NCBI GenBank assembly: GCA_037783415.1
Contig: JAZGTN010000009.1
Location: 6,572,001-6,636,000, forward strand
Reading direction: 5' to 3'
Length of the DNA: 64,000 bases
DNA from: Leptasterias polaris
Taxonomy: Eukaryota; Echinodermata; Asteroidea; Forcipulatida; Asteriidae
The notes under the pieces are model-generated. The model searched no databases. It saw nothing but the letters and a program-made list of their open reading frames with translations, and had not been told where the DNA came from. Positions 20,728 to 33,399 of the stretch are shown piece after piece (within the stretch, counting starts at the first letter, position 1; each line of letters opens with the position of its first letter). A program made the translations under genes and the position numbers.

Positions 20728-20886
20728 GGCGACGCCAACCGTGAGGAGCATCTCTCGCAGAAGACTGAGCGCTCTTCCATGTCTCCGACCAAATGAGACT
20801 CACAGAGTTGTTTTTTCAAAAGGCGGCAAGCTTGGCAATGTAGACCCTGCATCCGTACTCAGACGAACTTCAAGAGTTTGTCTGGG
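20728..20886 (+). CDS. Internal exon of plus-strand gene 3 (159 bp)
   Basis: Both splice sites are very good: TTTTTGTTTCTCCCGCAG before and GGG/GTAAGT after. In the chosen frame the whole exon is open, encoding 52 residues rich in Arg and Ser (RSISRRRLSALPCLRP) followed by HRVVFSKGGKLGNVDPA. With the first exon it makes an Arg-rich, acid-poor N-terminus that could be a mitochondrial targeting sequence; RVVF also fits the PP1-docking RVxF pattern. Neither is more than a suggestion. The exon exits in phase 2; no following exon is identified before the satellites. Confidence 0.55.
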
Positions 20887-20959
20887 GTAAGTCAGAAACA
20901 ATCCTTCATCATTCATGTCATTAAGTGGGAAAACTGCCCACAAACTCATACTCGGTGAT

Positions 20960-21058
20960 ACGGGGGGAGAGAGAGAGAGGTTGGGGGGGGGGGGGGCAAA
21001 CGGGGGGGGGGGGTGGAGAAGAAAGAAACAAACGAGGGAAAAAAACCGGAAAAAAAAC
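20960..21058 (+). repeat. Purine-rich low-complexity block
   Basis: Runs of 14 G (20983-20996) and 12 G (21002-21013) sit within GA-rich and A-rich sequence just inside the intron after the exon at 20728-20886. Confidence 0.8.
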
Positions 21059-22839
21059 ACTGCCAAACCGACCTTTTGGGATTTTTGTGTGTGCTAATTG
21101 TTGCCGTCAAACTCGAAGTATCTTCGTCTGGTCATGGCTTCATTTTGTCAGTGCCATGAATGTCAACATGTATACCCGTCTGACATTGAGTCTAAACTGC
21201 TTTATACCCATCTCTGTCTGACAAGATAAAGTTATATTAGTCATGGTGGTCATGATAATTATTACGTCTCGTGTACGGGACTTAAAAAAAAAAAATTATT
21301 GACATGGTCAATCCAGTTTTTGTTTTAGCGGCGACAGCCTACAAAGTTCACATTCCCATTAAAGTAAAAATTAAACCGACCCCGTATGAAAACCGTAAAT
21401 TTTGTTTCCCTCTACCAACCGATTGAATACACCCTCGGGCGTTATTTTATAAATAAGACATTTAAAAAAAAAATTACCAACTAATCCAACCCCACACTTT
21501 ACTCAGCAAACTTTGTTGCGGTCCAGTGGCAAAAATCAAACTGACGTGTTGTTGTTAATAACGTAATATTGTTGCCAGCCCTCCGCTACTTGAGTGATGA
21601 TCAGTCATCTCGCTCGCGAGTCTGTTCATTACCTAGTATTTGCATATCAATTACTTTGGAGCTAGGTCATAGGTGACTTGTATCAATTATATCGCAACAT
21701 TGTTAAATATTACATTTTGGCTTAATCAAACAACAGGTGGTTTAGCTGCAGATGATTGGTTGGTCATGTTGGTGGGGCTCCAAAATGCAAAGGTTAATTA
21801 ACATAATCAGTCTCCAAAAATATCCAAAGGCAACTGTCAGATGATTGCTTCTGCCACACACCAACAATAAAAGTTGCTGACTCTGGTATGTGGCCATCCA
21901 GGTGCAAATTGTATTGGGGTTTATGTAAAGGCATGATCTGTGAATAATGGTGCGAGTATATTCTGACTCAGAATAATGACCAGTGGTGTGTTTGGATTTT
22001 GGGGGTTCAAATTCAAATTCAATTCAATTCAAACTTTTATTAGTCATGTTAAAAAGTACATGAAATTCCCTTTCCTGGTGTGAAAAGTATATATAAAAAT
22101 ACAGACATCCACTTTAAGACACACCACACAAAAATTACAATAAAAGGTTTTACAACAATACAGATTACAAATAGAAAGATGTGAATGTTTTGAAAATAAT
22201 ATAGATACAATTTGGTGTGCCAACCTCTACTTCATTTTCGGTGTGCTTTTCTGAAAATAAAGGGAACAACAAAATACTAAAACATTTTCCTGTTTGAGTT
22301 CTCTCTGGGATAACATCTGGCAAATGAATAAGAAAAGGGTTTTAAAATGTATCTCAGGGCTCAAATTTAGGTAAAAAATCCACAAGCACCCAGGGCTTCT
22401 AGGTTATATTAGTTAGACCAGCATTTATTTTACAAGACCAGAAAGTAATGAGAGAGAGAGAGAGCTTTCTACACAGTTTAACATAATTATAAACATGTAG
22501 ACTTTTTTTTATTTGATCAAGCACTGAGAAAATACCTCATTAATTTTGTCTTATGATATTTAGTATGCTTTCATGCTTAACACAATTGAAATGGTATTTA
22601 CCAATTGAAAGCTACTGGAAGTTATGGAAAGACATATTACACAGTGAGGTACTTTTAGTCAATTGAAAAACACAAGACCACTGGTCCGGACTTGTCCAGT
22701 CCTGAGTTTACTGACCCGAGGCTAAAATCACTGGACTAGGGCCTGCGGTCCAGTGTTAATTTCGAACCTTGTATCTGCTCTTTGCCTTGTACTTAGCCCC
22801 CTACAAAAACAAAAATTTAAAAAATACAAACACAACACA
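21059..22839. other. Intron-like stretch without recognised exons; retroelement-like tail at about 22005-22040
   Basis: TTCAAATTCAAATTCAATTC followed by an ACTTTTATTAG segment resembles the tail of a truncated non-LTR element read on the minus strand. A GA microsatellite is at about 22450-22464. I found no next exon of gene 3. Confidence 0.35.
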
Positions 22840-24060
22840 TGATGTGACTTTGTTCAAAGATACAGATGGTGTGCCTAAATGTGAATATAGAGTTCAATTT
22901 AAAAAGTACTGAACAAAATTATCAAGGTTAAGGTTGTTAAAAGAGTTACTTTAGATTTTGTAAACAGGAACATTAATTTAAACTTTGCTACTTTGATTTG
23001 TTTGTTTGCTTGAGGTGTGTTGAAACATACAGAGCTTAGCCTGCATTCAAATGCAGAGTTAACACTAAACAAATTTATTAAATGACTTAAGACAGGTAAA
23101 AAGACAAGTTCAAACATAAACAGGGTGTGCCTGTATACAAATACAGAGTTAAAAGTAAACAGAATTATGTGTTCAGTTTGTTTTCCAAAATTAGTATTAA
23201 ATTACCAAACCCCAGAAAACACAAAAAAATGCTGCTTTTACATTTTTTATCGCCCAGGTGGGACCTTGTTGAAATATACTGAGGGTGTGCCTAAATGCAA
23301 ATACAGAGTTTAGTGTAAACAAAACTTCAGCATCTGTTTGTTTACAAATTGACAATAAACTTAGTTAATAGGGAAAATGTAAAATTTTGAGTTTTGAGTT
23401 TTTACACGAAGGCATGACTTTGTTGACATAATCAGAGAGTGTGCCTGTATACAAATACAAAGTTAATAGCAAGCCAATTTATCCGTGTCAAGTCCGTTTA
23501 AAGAGTAACTTTAGGTTTAGTAAACAGGGTAGTCAAAAAAATTCAGTTTCGAGTTTTTTTGCACGTAGGTGTGACCAGTAAACAGAGGTAACTGTAAGCA
23601 AAAGCATCCATGTCAAATTTGTTTACAGAGTTACTTTAGGTTTAGTAAACAGGTAAATAATCAAAATTGCTGTTTTGGGTTTAACTTTCTTGCACATTGG
23701 TGTGGTCTTCTTGAAACATACCGAGGGTGTGCCTGAAGGCAAAATACAGAGTAAAGAGTAGACAAAACTATCTGTGTAAAGTTTGTTTACAGAGTGATTA
23801 TAAATAGGGAAGACTTTAACTATGCTTGCACTTTGGTGTCACAATAGCAGGTGTGGCTGCTGAATTCAAATATAACAGAAACAATTAATATTTGCTGTAT
23901 GAGTTTTTTGAAGTTGTTGAAACATACAGAGGGTGTGCCTGTAAGCAAGTAACAGAATTGATAATAAGCAAAATTATCAGTGTTAAGTTTGTTTACAGAG
24001 TAACTTTAGGTTTAGAAAACAGAGAAAATATCAAAAATTGTGCTTTTAAGGTTTTCTGCG
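22840..24060 (+). repeat. Degenerate left flank of array A
   Basis: Monomers are recognisable by GGTGTGCCTG and GTTTACAGAGT but differ from one another by many substitutions and indels, unlike the core. This is the expected picture for an array edge not reached by homogenisation. Confidence 0.8.
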
Positions 24061-24229
24061 CGTTATGATCTTGATGAAACATACAGAGGGTGTGCCTGTA
24101 TGCAAATGAAGAGTTAAAAGTAAACATAACTATATTTATCTGTGTCAAGTTTGTTTACAGAGTGACTTTATACTTATTAGCTTTAATTGTAAGGTTTTGT
24201 AAGCAGGGACAATTAAAGAGTTGCTTTTT

Positions 24230-26145
24230 TGAGTTTTTTTGCACAAAGTGTTCTTTTGTAACATACAAAGGGTGTGCCTGAATGCAAATGAAGAGTTAAA
24301 AGTAAACATAACTATATTTATCCGTGTCAAGTTTGTTTACAGAGTGACTTTATACTTATTAGCTTTAATTTTTAAGTTTTGTAAGCAGGGACAATTAAAG
24401 AGTTGCTTTTTTGAGTTTTTTTGCACAAAGTGTTCTTTTGAAACATACAGAAGGTGTGCCTGTATGAGAATACAGAGTTAAAACTAAACAAACTAATTAT
24501 ATGTGTCAAGTTTGTTTACATAGTGACTTTAAAGTTAGTAAACAGGGAAAATATAAAAATTGCTGTTTTGAGGGGCTTTTTGCGCATTGCTGTGATCTTT
24601 ATGAAACATACAGAGGGCGAGCCTGTATGCGAACACAGAGTTAAAAGTAAACAAACTAGTTATCTGTGTCAAGTTTGTTTACAGAGTGACTTTATACTTA
24701 TTAGCTTTAATTGTTAGGTTTTGTAAGCAGGGACAATTAAAGAGTTGCTTTTTTGAGTTTTTTTGCACAAGGTGTTCTTTTGAAACATACAAAGGGTGTG
24801 CCTGTATGCAAATGAAGAGTTTAAAGTAAACAAACTGGGTGTCAAGTTTGTTTACAGAGTGTTTAAAGTAAGCAAACAGGGAAAACAAAATTGCTATCTG
24901 AGTTTTTTGCAGGTCCGTGTGACCTTGTTGAAACATACAGAGGGTGTGCCTGTAAGCAAGTAACAGAATTGATAGTAAGCATTATCAGTGTTAAGTTTGT
25001 TTACAGAGTAACTCTAGGCTTAGTAAACAGGGACAATATCAAAATTGTTGTTTTGAGGTTTTTTTTTCGCATTGCTGTGATCTTGATGAAACATACAGAG
25101 GATGTGCCTGTATGCAAATGAATAGTTAAAAGTAAACATAACAATATATTCTGCGTCAAGTTTGTTTACAGAGTGACTTTAAAGTAAGCAAACAGGGGAA
25201 AAAAAATTGCTATCTGAGTTTTTTTGCACAAGGTGTCCTTTTGTAACATACAAAGGGTGTGCCTGAATGCAAATGAAGAGTTAAAAGTAAACATAACTAT
25301 ATTTATCCGTGTCAAGTTTGTTTACAGAGTGACTTTATACTTATTAGCTTAAATTTTTAAGTTTTGTAAGCAGGGACAATTAAAGAGTTGCTTTTTTGAG
25401 TTTTTTTGCACAAAGTGTTCTTTTGAAACATACAGAAGGTGTGCCTGTATGAGAATACAGAGTTAAAACTAAACAAACTAATTATATGTGTCAAGTTTGT
25501 TTACATAGTGACTTTAAAGTTAGTAAACAGGGAAAATATAAAAATTGCTGTTTTGAGGGGCTTTTTGCGCATTGCTGTGATCTTTATGAAACATACAGAG
25601 GGCGAGCCTGTATGCGAACACAGAGTTAAAAGTAAACAAACTAGTTATCTGTGTCAAGTTTGTTTACAGAGTGACTTTATACTTATTAGCCTTAATTGTT
25701 AGGTTTTGTAAGCAGGGACAATTAAAGAGTTGCTTTTTTGAGTTTTTTTGCACAAGGTGTTCTTTTGAAACATACAAAGGGTGTGCCTGTATGCAAATGA
25801 AGAGTTTAAAGTAAACAAACTGGGTGTCAAGTTTGTTTACAGAGTGTTTAAAGTAAGCAAACAGGGAAAACAAAATTGCTATCTGAGTTTTTTGCAGGTC
25901 CGTGTGACCTTGTTGAAACATACAGAGGGTGTGCCTGTAAGCAAGTAACAGAATTGATAGTAAGCATTATCAGTGTTAAGTTTGTTTACAGAGTAACTCT
26001 AGGCTTAGTAAACAGGGACAATATCAAAATTGTTGTTTTGAGTTTTTTTTTCGCATTGCTGTGATCTTGATGAAACATACAGAGGATGTGCCTGTATGCA
26101 AATGAATAGTTAAAAGTAAACATAACAATAGATTCTGCGTCAAGT
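24230..26145 (+). repeat. Array A higher-order repeat, 985-bp unit, two copies
   Basis: Sequence at 24454 recurs almost unchanged at 25439, and sequence at 24891 at 25876, a constant offset of 985. Differences are single bases and homopolymer length changes. Confidence 0.85.
24826..24855 (+). repeat. Representative perfect hairpin of array A
   Basis: GTAAACAAACT and AGTTTGTTTAC form an 11-bp perfect stem around an 8-base loop. The same structure recurs in homologous monomers (for example near 25811, 28531 and 31789), and a 14-base-loop version occurs in the monomers reading CAAACTAGTTATCTGTGTCA. Confidence 0.85.
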
Positions 26146-27744
26146 TTGTTTACAGAGTGACTTTAAAGTTAGTAAACATGGAAAATGTAAAAATTGCTGT
26201 TTTGAGGGGCTTTTTGCGCATTGCTGTGATCTTTATGAAACATACAGAGGGCGAGCCTGTATGCGAACACAGAGTTAAAAGTAAACAAACTAGTTATCTG
26301 TGTCAAGTTTGTTTACAGAGTGACTTTATACTTATTAGCTTTAATTGTTAGGTTTTGTAAGCAGGGACAATTAAAGAGTTGCTTTTTTGAGTTTTTTTGC
26401 ACAAGGTGTTCTTTTGAAACATACAAAGGGTGTGCCTGTATGCAAATGAAGAGTTTAAAGTAAACAAACTGGGTGTCAAGTTTGTTTACAGAGTGACTTT
26501 AAAGTAAGCAAACAGGGGAAAAAAAAATTGCTATCTGAGTTTTTTGCTGGTCCGTGTGACCTTGTTGAAACATACAGAGGGTGTGCCTGTATGCAAATGA
26601 AGAGTTAAAAGTAAACATAACAATATATTCTGCGTCAAGTTTGTTTACAGAGTGACTTTATACTTATTAGCTTAAATTTTTAGGTTTTGTAGGCGGGGAC
26701 AATTAAAGAGTTGATTTTTTGATTTTTTTTGCACAAGGTGTTCTTTTGAAACATACAAAGGGTGTGCCTGAATGCAAATGACGAGTTAAAAGTAAACTTA
26801 ACTATATTTATCCGCGTCAAGTTTGTTTACAGAGTGACTTTATACTTATTAGCTTTCATTTTTAAGTTTTGTAAGCAGGAACAATTAAAGAGTTGCTTTT
26901 TTGAGTTTTTTTGCACAAAGTGTTCTTTTGAAACATACAGAAGGTGTGCCTGTATGAGAATACAGAGTTAAAACTAAACAAACTAATTATATGTGTCAAG
27001 TTTGTTTACATAGTGACTTTAAAGTTAGTAAACAGGGAAAATATACAAATTGCTGTTTTGAGGGGCTTTTTGCGCATTGCTGTGATCTTTATGAAACATA
27101 CAGAGGGCGAGCCTGTATGCGAACACAGAGTTAAAAGTAAACAAACTAGTTATCTGTGTCAAGTTTGTTTACAGAGTGACTTTATACTTATTAGCTTTAA
27201 TTGTTAGGTTTTGTAAGCAGGGACAATTAAAGAGTTGCTTTTTTGAGTTTTTTTGCATAAGGTGTTCTTTTGAAACATACAGAGGGTGTGCCTGTATGCA
27301 AATGAAGAGTTAAAGGTAAACATAACTATATTTATCCGTGTCAAGTTTGTTTACAGAGTGACTTTTGACTTATTAGCTTAAATTTTTAAGTTTTGTAAGC
27401 AGAGACAATTAAAGAGTTGCTTTTTTGAGTTTTTTTGCACAAGGTGTTCTTTTGAAACATACAGAGGGTGTGCCTGTATGCAAATGAAGAGTTAAAAGTA
27501 AACATAACTATATTTATCTGTGTCAAGTTTGTTTACAGAGTGACTTTATACTTATTAGCTTTAATTGTAAGGTTTTGTAAGCAGGGACAATTAAAGAGTT
27601 GCTTTTTTGAGTTTTTTTGCACAAGGTGTTCTTTAGAAACATACAAAGGGTGTGCCTGTATTCAAATGAAGAGTTTAAAGTAAACAAACTGGGTGTCAAG
27701 TTTGTTTACAGAGTGTTTAAAGTAAGCAAACAGGGAAAACAAAA

Positions 27745-30700
27745 TTGCTATCTGAGTTTTTTGCAGGTCCGTGTGACCTTGTTGAAACATACAGAGGGTG
27801 TGCCTGTAAGCAAGTAACAGAATTGATAGTAAGCATTATCAGTGTTAAGTTTGTTTACAGAGTAACTCTAGGCTTAGTAAACAGGGACAATATCAACATT
27901 GTTGTTTTGAGGTTTTTTTTCGCATTGCTGTGATCTTGATGAAACATACAGAGGGTGTGCCTGTATGCAAATGAAGAGTTAAAAGTAAACATAACTATAT
28001 TCATCTGTGTCAAGTTTGTTTACAGAGTGACTTTATACTTATTAGCTTTAATTGTAAGGTTTTGTAAGCAGGGACAATTAAAGAGTTGCTTTTTTGAGTT
28101 TTTTTGCATAAGGTGTTCTTTTGAAACATACAGAGGGTGTGCCTGTATGCAAATGAAGAGTTAAAGGTAAACATAACTATATTTATCCGTGTCAAGTTTG
28201 TTTACAGAGTGACTTTTGACTTATTAGCTTAAATTTTTAAGTTTTGTAAGCAGAGACAATTAAAGAGTTGCTTTTTTGAGTTTTTTTGCACAAGGTGTTC
28301 CTTTGAAACATACAGAGGGTGTGCCTGTATGCAAATGAAGAGTTAAAAGTAAACATAACTATATTTATCTGTGTCAAGTTTGTTTACAGAGTGACTTTAT
28401 ACTTATTAGCTTTAATTGTAAGGTTTTGTAAGCAGGGACAATTAAAGAGTTGCTTTTTTGAGTTTTTTTGCACAAGGTGTTCTTTAGAAACATACAAAGG
28501 GTGTGCCTGTATGCAAATGAAGAGTTTAAAGTAAACAAACTGGGTGTCAAGTTTGTTTACAGAGTGTTTAAAGTAAGCAAACAGGGAAAACAAAATTGCT
28601 ATCTGAGTTTTTTGCTGGTCCGTGTGACCTTGTTGAAACATACAGAGGGTGTGCCTGTAAGCAAGTAACAGAATTGATAGTAAGCAAAATTATTAGTGTT
28701 AAGTTTGTTTACAGAGTAACTCTAGGCTTAGTAAACAGGGACAATATCAAAATTGTTGTTTTGAGGGGTTTTTGGCGCATTGCTGTGATCTTGATGAAAC
28801 ATACAGAGGGTGAGCCTGTATGCAAATGAAGAGTTAAAAGTAAACATAACAATATATTCTGCGTCAAGTTTGTTTAATACAGAGTGACTTTATACTTATT
28901 AGCTTTAATTTTTAAGTTTTCTAAGCAGAGACAATTAAAGAGTTGCTTTTTTGAGTTTTTTTGCACAAGGTGTTCTTTTGAAACATACAGAGGGTGTGCC
29001 TGTATGCAAATGAAGAGTTAAAAGTAAACATAACTATATTCATCTGTGTCAAGTTTGTTTACAGAGTGACTTTATACTTATTAGCTTTAATTGTAAGGTT
29101 TTGTAAGCAGGGACAATTAAAGAGTTGCTTTTTTGAGTTTTTTTGCATAAGGTGTTCTTTTGAAACATACAGAGGGTGTGCCTGTATGCAAATGAAGAGT
29201 TAAAGGTAAACATAACTATATTTATCCGTGTCAAGTTTGTTTACAGAGTGACTTTTGACTTATTAGCTTAAATTTTTAAGTTTTGTAAGCAGAGACAATT
29301 AAAGAGTTGCTTTTTTGAGTTTTTTTGCACAAGGTGTTCTTTTGAAACATACAGAGGGTGTGCCTGTATGCAAATGAAGAGTTAAAAGTAAACATAACTA
29401 TATTTATCTGTGTCAAGTTTGTTTACAGAGTGACTTTATACTTATTAGCTTTAATTGTAAGGTTTTGTAAGCAGGGACAATTAAAGAGTTGCTTTTTTGA
29501 GTTTTTTTGCACAAGGTGTTCTTTTGAAACATACAAAGGGTGTGCCTGTATGCAAATGAAGAGTTTAAACTAAACAAACTCGGTGTCAAGTTTGTTTACA
29601 GAGTGTTTAAAGTAAGCAAACAGGGAAAACAAAATTGCTATCTGAGTTTTTTGCTGGTCCGTGTGACCTTGTTGAAACATACAGAGGGTGTGCCTGTAAG
29701 CAAGTAACAGAATTGATAGTAAGCAAAATTATCAGTGTTAAGTTTGTTTACAGAGTAACTCTAGGCTTAGTAAACAGGGACAATATCAAAATTGTTGTTT
29801 TGAGGGGTTTTTGGCGCATTGCTGTGATCTTGATGAAACATACAGAGGGTGAGCCTGTATGCAAATGAAGAGTTAAAAGTAAACATAACAATATATTCTG
29901 CGTCAAGTTTGTTTAATACAGAGTGACTTTATACTTATTAGCTTTAATTTTTAAGTTTTCTAAGCAGAGACAATTAAAGAGTTGCTTTTTTGAGTTTTTT
30001 TGCACAAGGTGTTCTTTTGAAACATACAGAAGGTGTGCCTGTATGAGAATACAGAGTTAAAACTAAACAAACTAATTATCTGTGTCAAGTTTGTTTACAT
30101 AGTGACTTTAAAGTTAGTAAACAGGGAAAATATACAAATTGCTGTTTTGAGGGGCTTTTTGCGCATTGCTGTGATCTTTATGAAACATACAGAGGGCGAG
30201 CCTGTATGCGAACACAGAGTTTAAAGTAAACAAACTAGTTATCTGTGTCAAGTTTGTTTACAGAGTGACTTTATACTTATTAGCTTTAATTTTTAAGTTT
30301 TCTAAGCAGAGACAATTAAAGAGTTGCTTTTTTGAGTTTTTTTGCACAAGGTGTTCTTTTGAAACATACAGAGGGTGTGCCTGTATGCAAATGAAGAGTT
30401 AAAAGTAAACATAACTATATTCATCTGTGTCAAGTTTGTTTACAGAGTGACTTTATACTTATTAGCTTTAATTGTAAGGTTTTGTAAGCAGGGACAATTA
30501 AAGAGTTGCTTTTTTGAGTTTTTTTGCATAAGGTGTTCTTTTGAAACATACAGAGGGTGTGCCTGTATGCAAATGAAGAGTTAAAGGTAAACATAACTAT
30601 ATTTATCCGTGTCAAGTTTGTTTACAGAGTGACTTTTGACTTATTAGCTTAAATTTTTAAGTTTTGTAAGCAGAGACAATTAAAGAGTTGCTTTTTTGAG

Positions 30701-33096
30701 TTTTTTTGCACAAGGTGTTCTTTTGAAACATACAGAGGGTGTGCCTGTATGCAAATGAAGAGTTAAAAGTAAACATAACTATATTTATCTGTGTCAAGTT
30801 TGTTTACAGAGTGACTTTATACTTATTAGCTTTAATTGTAAGGTTTTGTAAGCAGGGACAATTAAAGAGTTGCTTTTTTGAGTTTTTTTGCACAAGGTGT
30901 TCTTTTGAAACATACAAAGGGTGTGCCTGTATGCAAATGAAGAGTTTAAACTAAACAAACTCGGTGTCAAGTTTGTTTACAGAGTGTTTAAAGTAAGCAA
31001 ACAGGGAAAACAAAATTGCTATCTGAGTTTTTTGCTGGTCCGTGTGACCTTGTTGAAACATACAGAGGGTGTGCCTGTAAGCAAGTAACAGAATTGATAG
31101 TAAGCAAAATTATCAGTGTTAAGTTTGTTTACAGAGTAACTCTAGGCTTAGTAAACAGGGACAATATCAAAATTGTTGTTTTGAGGGGTTTTTGGCGCAT
31201 TGCTGTGATCTTGATGAAACATACAGAGGGTGAGCCTGTATGCAAATGAAGAGTTAAAAGTAAACATAACAATATATTCTGCGTCAAGTTTGTTTAATAC
31301 AGAGTGACTTTATACTTATTAGCTTTAATTTTTAAGTTTTCTAAGCAGAGACAATTAAAGAGTTGCTTTTTTGAGTTTTTTTGCACAAGGTGTTCTTTTG
31401 AAACATACAGAAGGTGTGCCTGTATGAGAATACAGAGTTAAAACTAAACAAACTAATTATCTGTGTCAAGTTTGTTTACATAGTGACTTTAAAGTTAGTA
31501 AACAGGGAAAATATACAAATTGCTGTTTTGAGGGGCTTTTTGCGCATTGCTGTGATCTTTATGAAACATACAGAGGGCGAGCCTGTATGCGAACACAGAG
31601 TTTAAAGTAAACAAACTAGTTATCTGTGTCAAGTTTGTTTACAGAGTGACTTTATACTTATTAGCTTTAATTGTTAGGTTTTGTAAGCAGGGACAATTAA
31701 AGAGTTGCTTTTTTGAGTTTTTTTGCACAAAGTGTTCTTTAGAAACATACAAAGGGTGTGCCTGTATGCAAATGAAGAGTTTAAAGTAAACAAACTGGGT
31801 GTCAAGTTTGTTTACAGAGTGTTTAAAGTAAGCAAACAGGGAAAACAAAATTGCTATCTGAGTTTTTTGCAGGTCCGTGTGACCTTGTTGAAACATACAG
31901 AGGGTGTGCCTGTAAGCAAGTAACAGAATTGATAGTAAGCATTATCAGTGTTAAGTTTGTTTACAGAGTAACTCTAGGCTTAGTAAACAGGGACAATATC
32001 AAAATTGTTGTTTTGAGGTTTTTTTTCGCATTGCTGTGATCTTGATGAAACATACAGAGGGTGTGCCTGTATGCAAATGAAGAGTTAAAAGTAAACATAA
32101 CTATATTTATCTGTGTCAAGTTTGTTTACAGAGTGAATTTATACTTATTAGCTTTAATTGTAAGGTTTTGTAAGCAGGGACAATTAAAGAGTTGCTTTTT
32201 TGAGTTTTTTTGCATAAGGTGTTCTTTTGAAACATACAGAGGGTGTGCCTGTATGCAAATGAAGAGTTAAAGGTAAACATAACTATATTTATCCGTGTCA
32301 AGTTTGTTTACAGAGTGACTTTTGACTTATTAGCTTAAATTTTTAAGTTTTGTAAGCAGAGACAATTAAAGAGTTGCTTTTTTGAGTTTTTTTGCACAAG
32401 GTGTTCCTTTGAAACATACAGAGGGTGTGCCTGTATGCAAATGAAGAGTTAAAAGTAAACATAACTATATTTATCTGTGTCAAGTTTGTTTACAGAGTGA
32501 CTTTATACTTATTAGCTTTAATTGTAAGGTTTTGTAAGCAGGGACAATTAAAGAGTTGCTTTTTTGAGTTTTTTTGCACAAGGTGTTCTTTAGAAACATA
32601 CAAAGGGTGTGCCTGTATGCAAATGAAGAGTTTAAAGTAAACAAACTGGGTGTCAAGTTTGTTTACAGAGTGTTTAAAGTAAGCAAACAGGGAAAACAAA
32701 ATTGCTATCTGAGTTTTTTGCTGGTCCGTGTGACCTTGTTGAAACATACAGAGGGTGTGCCTGTAAGCAAGTAACAGAATTGATAGTAAGCAAAATTATC
32801 AGTGTTAAGTTTGTTTACAGAGTAACTCTAGGCTTAGTAAACAGGGACAATATCAAAATTGTTGTTTTGAGGGGTTTTTGGCGCATTGCTGTGATCTTGA
32901 TGAAACATACAGAGGGTGAGCCTGTATGCAAATGAAGAGTTAAAAGTAAACATAACAATATATTCTGCGTCAAGTTTGTTTAATACAGAGTGACTTTATA
33001 CTTATTAGCTTTAATTTTTAAGTTTTCTAAGCAGAGACAATTAAAGAGTTGCTTTTTTGAGTTTTTTTGCACAAGGTGTTCTTTTGAAACATACAG
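27745..33096 (+). repeat. Array A large duplication at 4106-bp offset
   Basis: The block 27745-28990 recurs at 31851-33096 with a constant 4106-bp offset (checked at 27745/31851, 27955/32061, 28319/32425 and 28596/32702). Within it, offsets of 1039 (27955 to 28994), 1381 (28994 to 30375) and 1686 (30375 to 32061) show nested growth. Confidence 0.85.
28994..31670 (+). repeat. Array A higher-order repeat, 1381-bp unit, two copies
   Basis: Positions 28994, 29358, 29635 and 30033 match 30375, 30739, 31016 and 31414 with a constant 1381 offset and almost no differences. Confidence 0.85.
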
Positions 33097-33399
33097 AAGG
33101 TGTGCCTGTATGAGAATACAGAGTTAAAACTAAACAAACTAATTATCTGTGTCAAGTTTGTTTACATAGTGACTTTAAAGTTAGTAAACAGGGAAAATAT
33201 CAAAATTGTTGTTTTGTGGGTTTTTTTGCACATTGCTGTGATCTTGATGAAACATACAGAGGGGGGTGCCTGTATGCAAATGAAGAGTTAAAAGTAAACA
33301 TAACAATATATTCTGCGTCAAGTTTGTTTAATACAGAGTGACTTTATACTTATTAGCTTTAATTGTAAGGTTTTGTAACCAGGGACAATTGAAGAGTTT

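Noticed and set aside
24090..33300. Dozens of 60-87 codon frames in array A on both strands
   Set aside because: Periodic satellite frames, mostly with GTG starts, non-canonical for a eukaryote; they track monomer boundaries.
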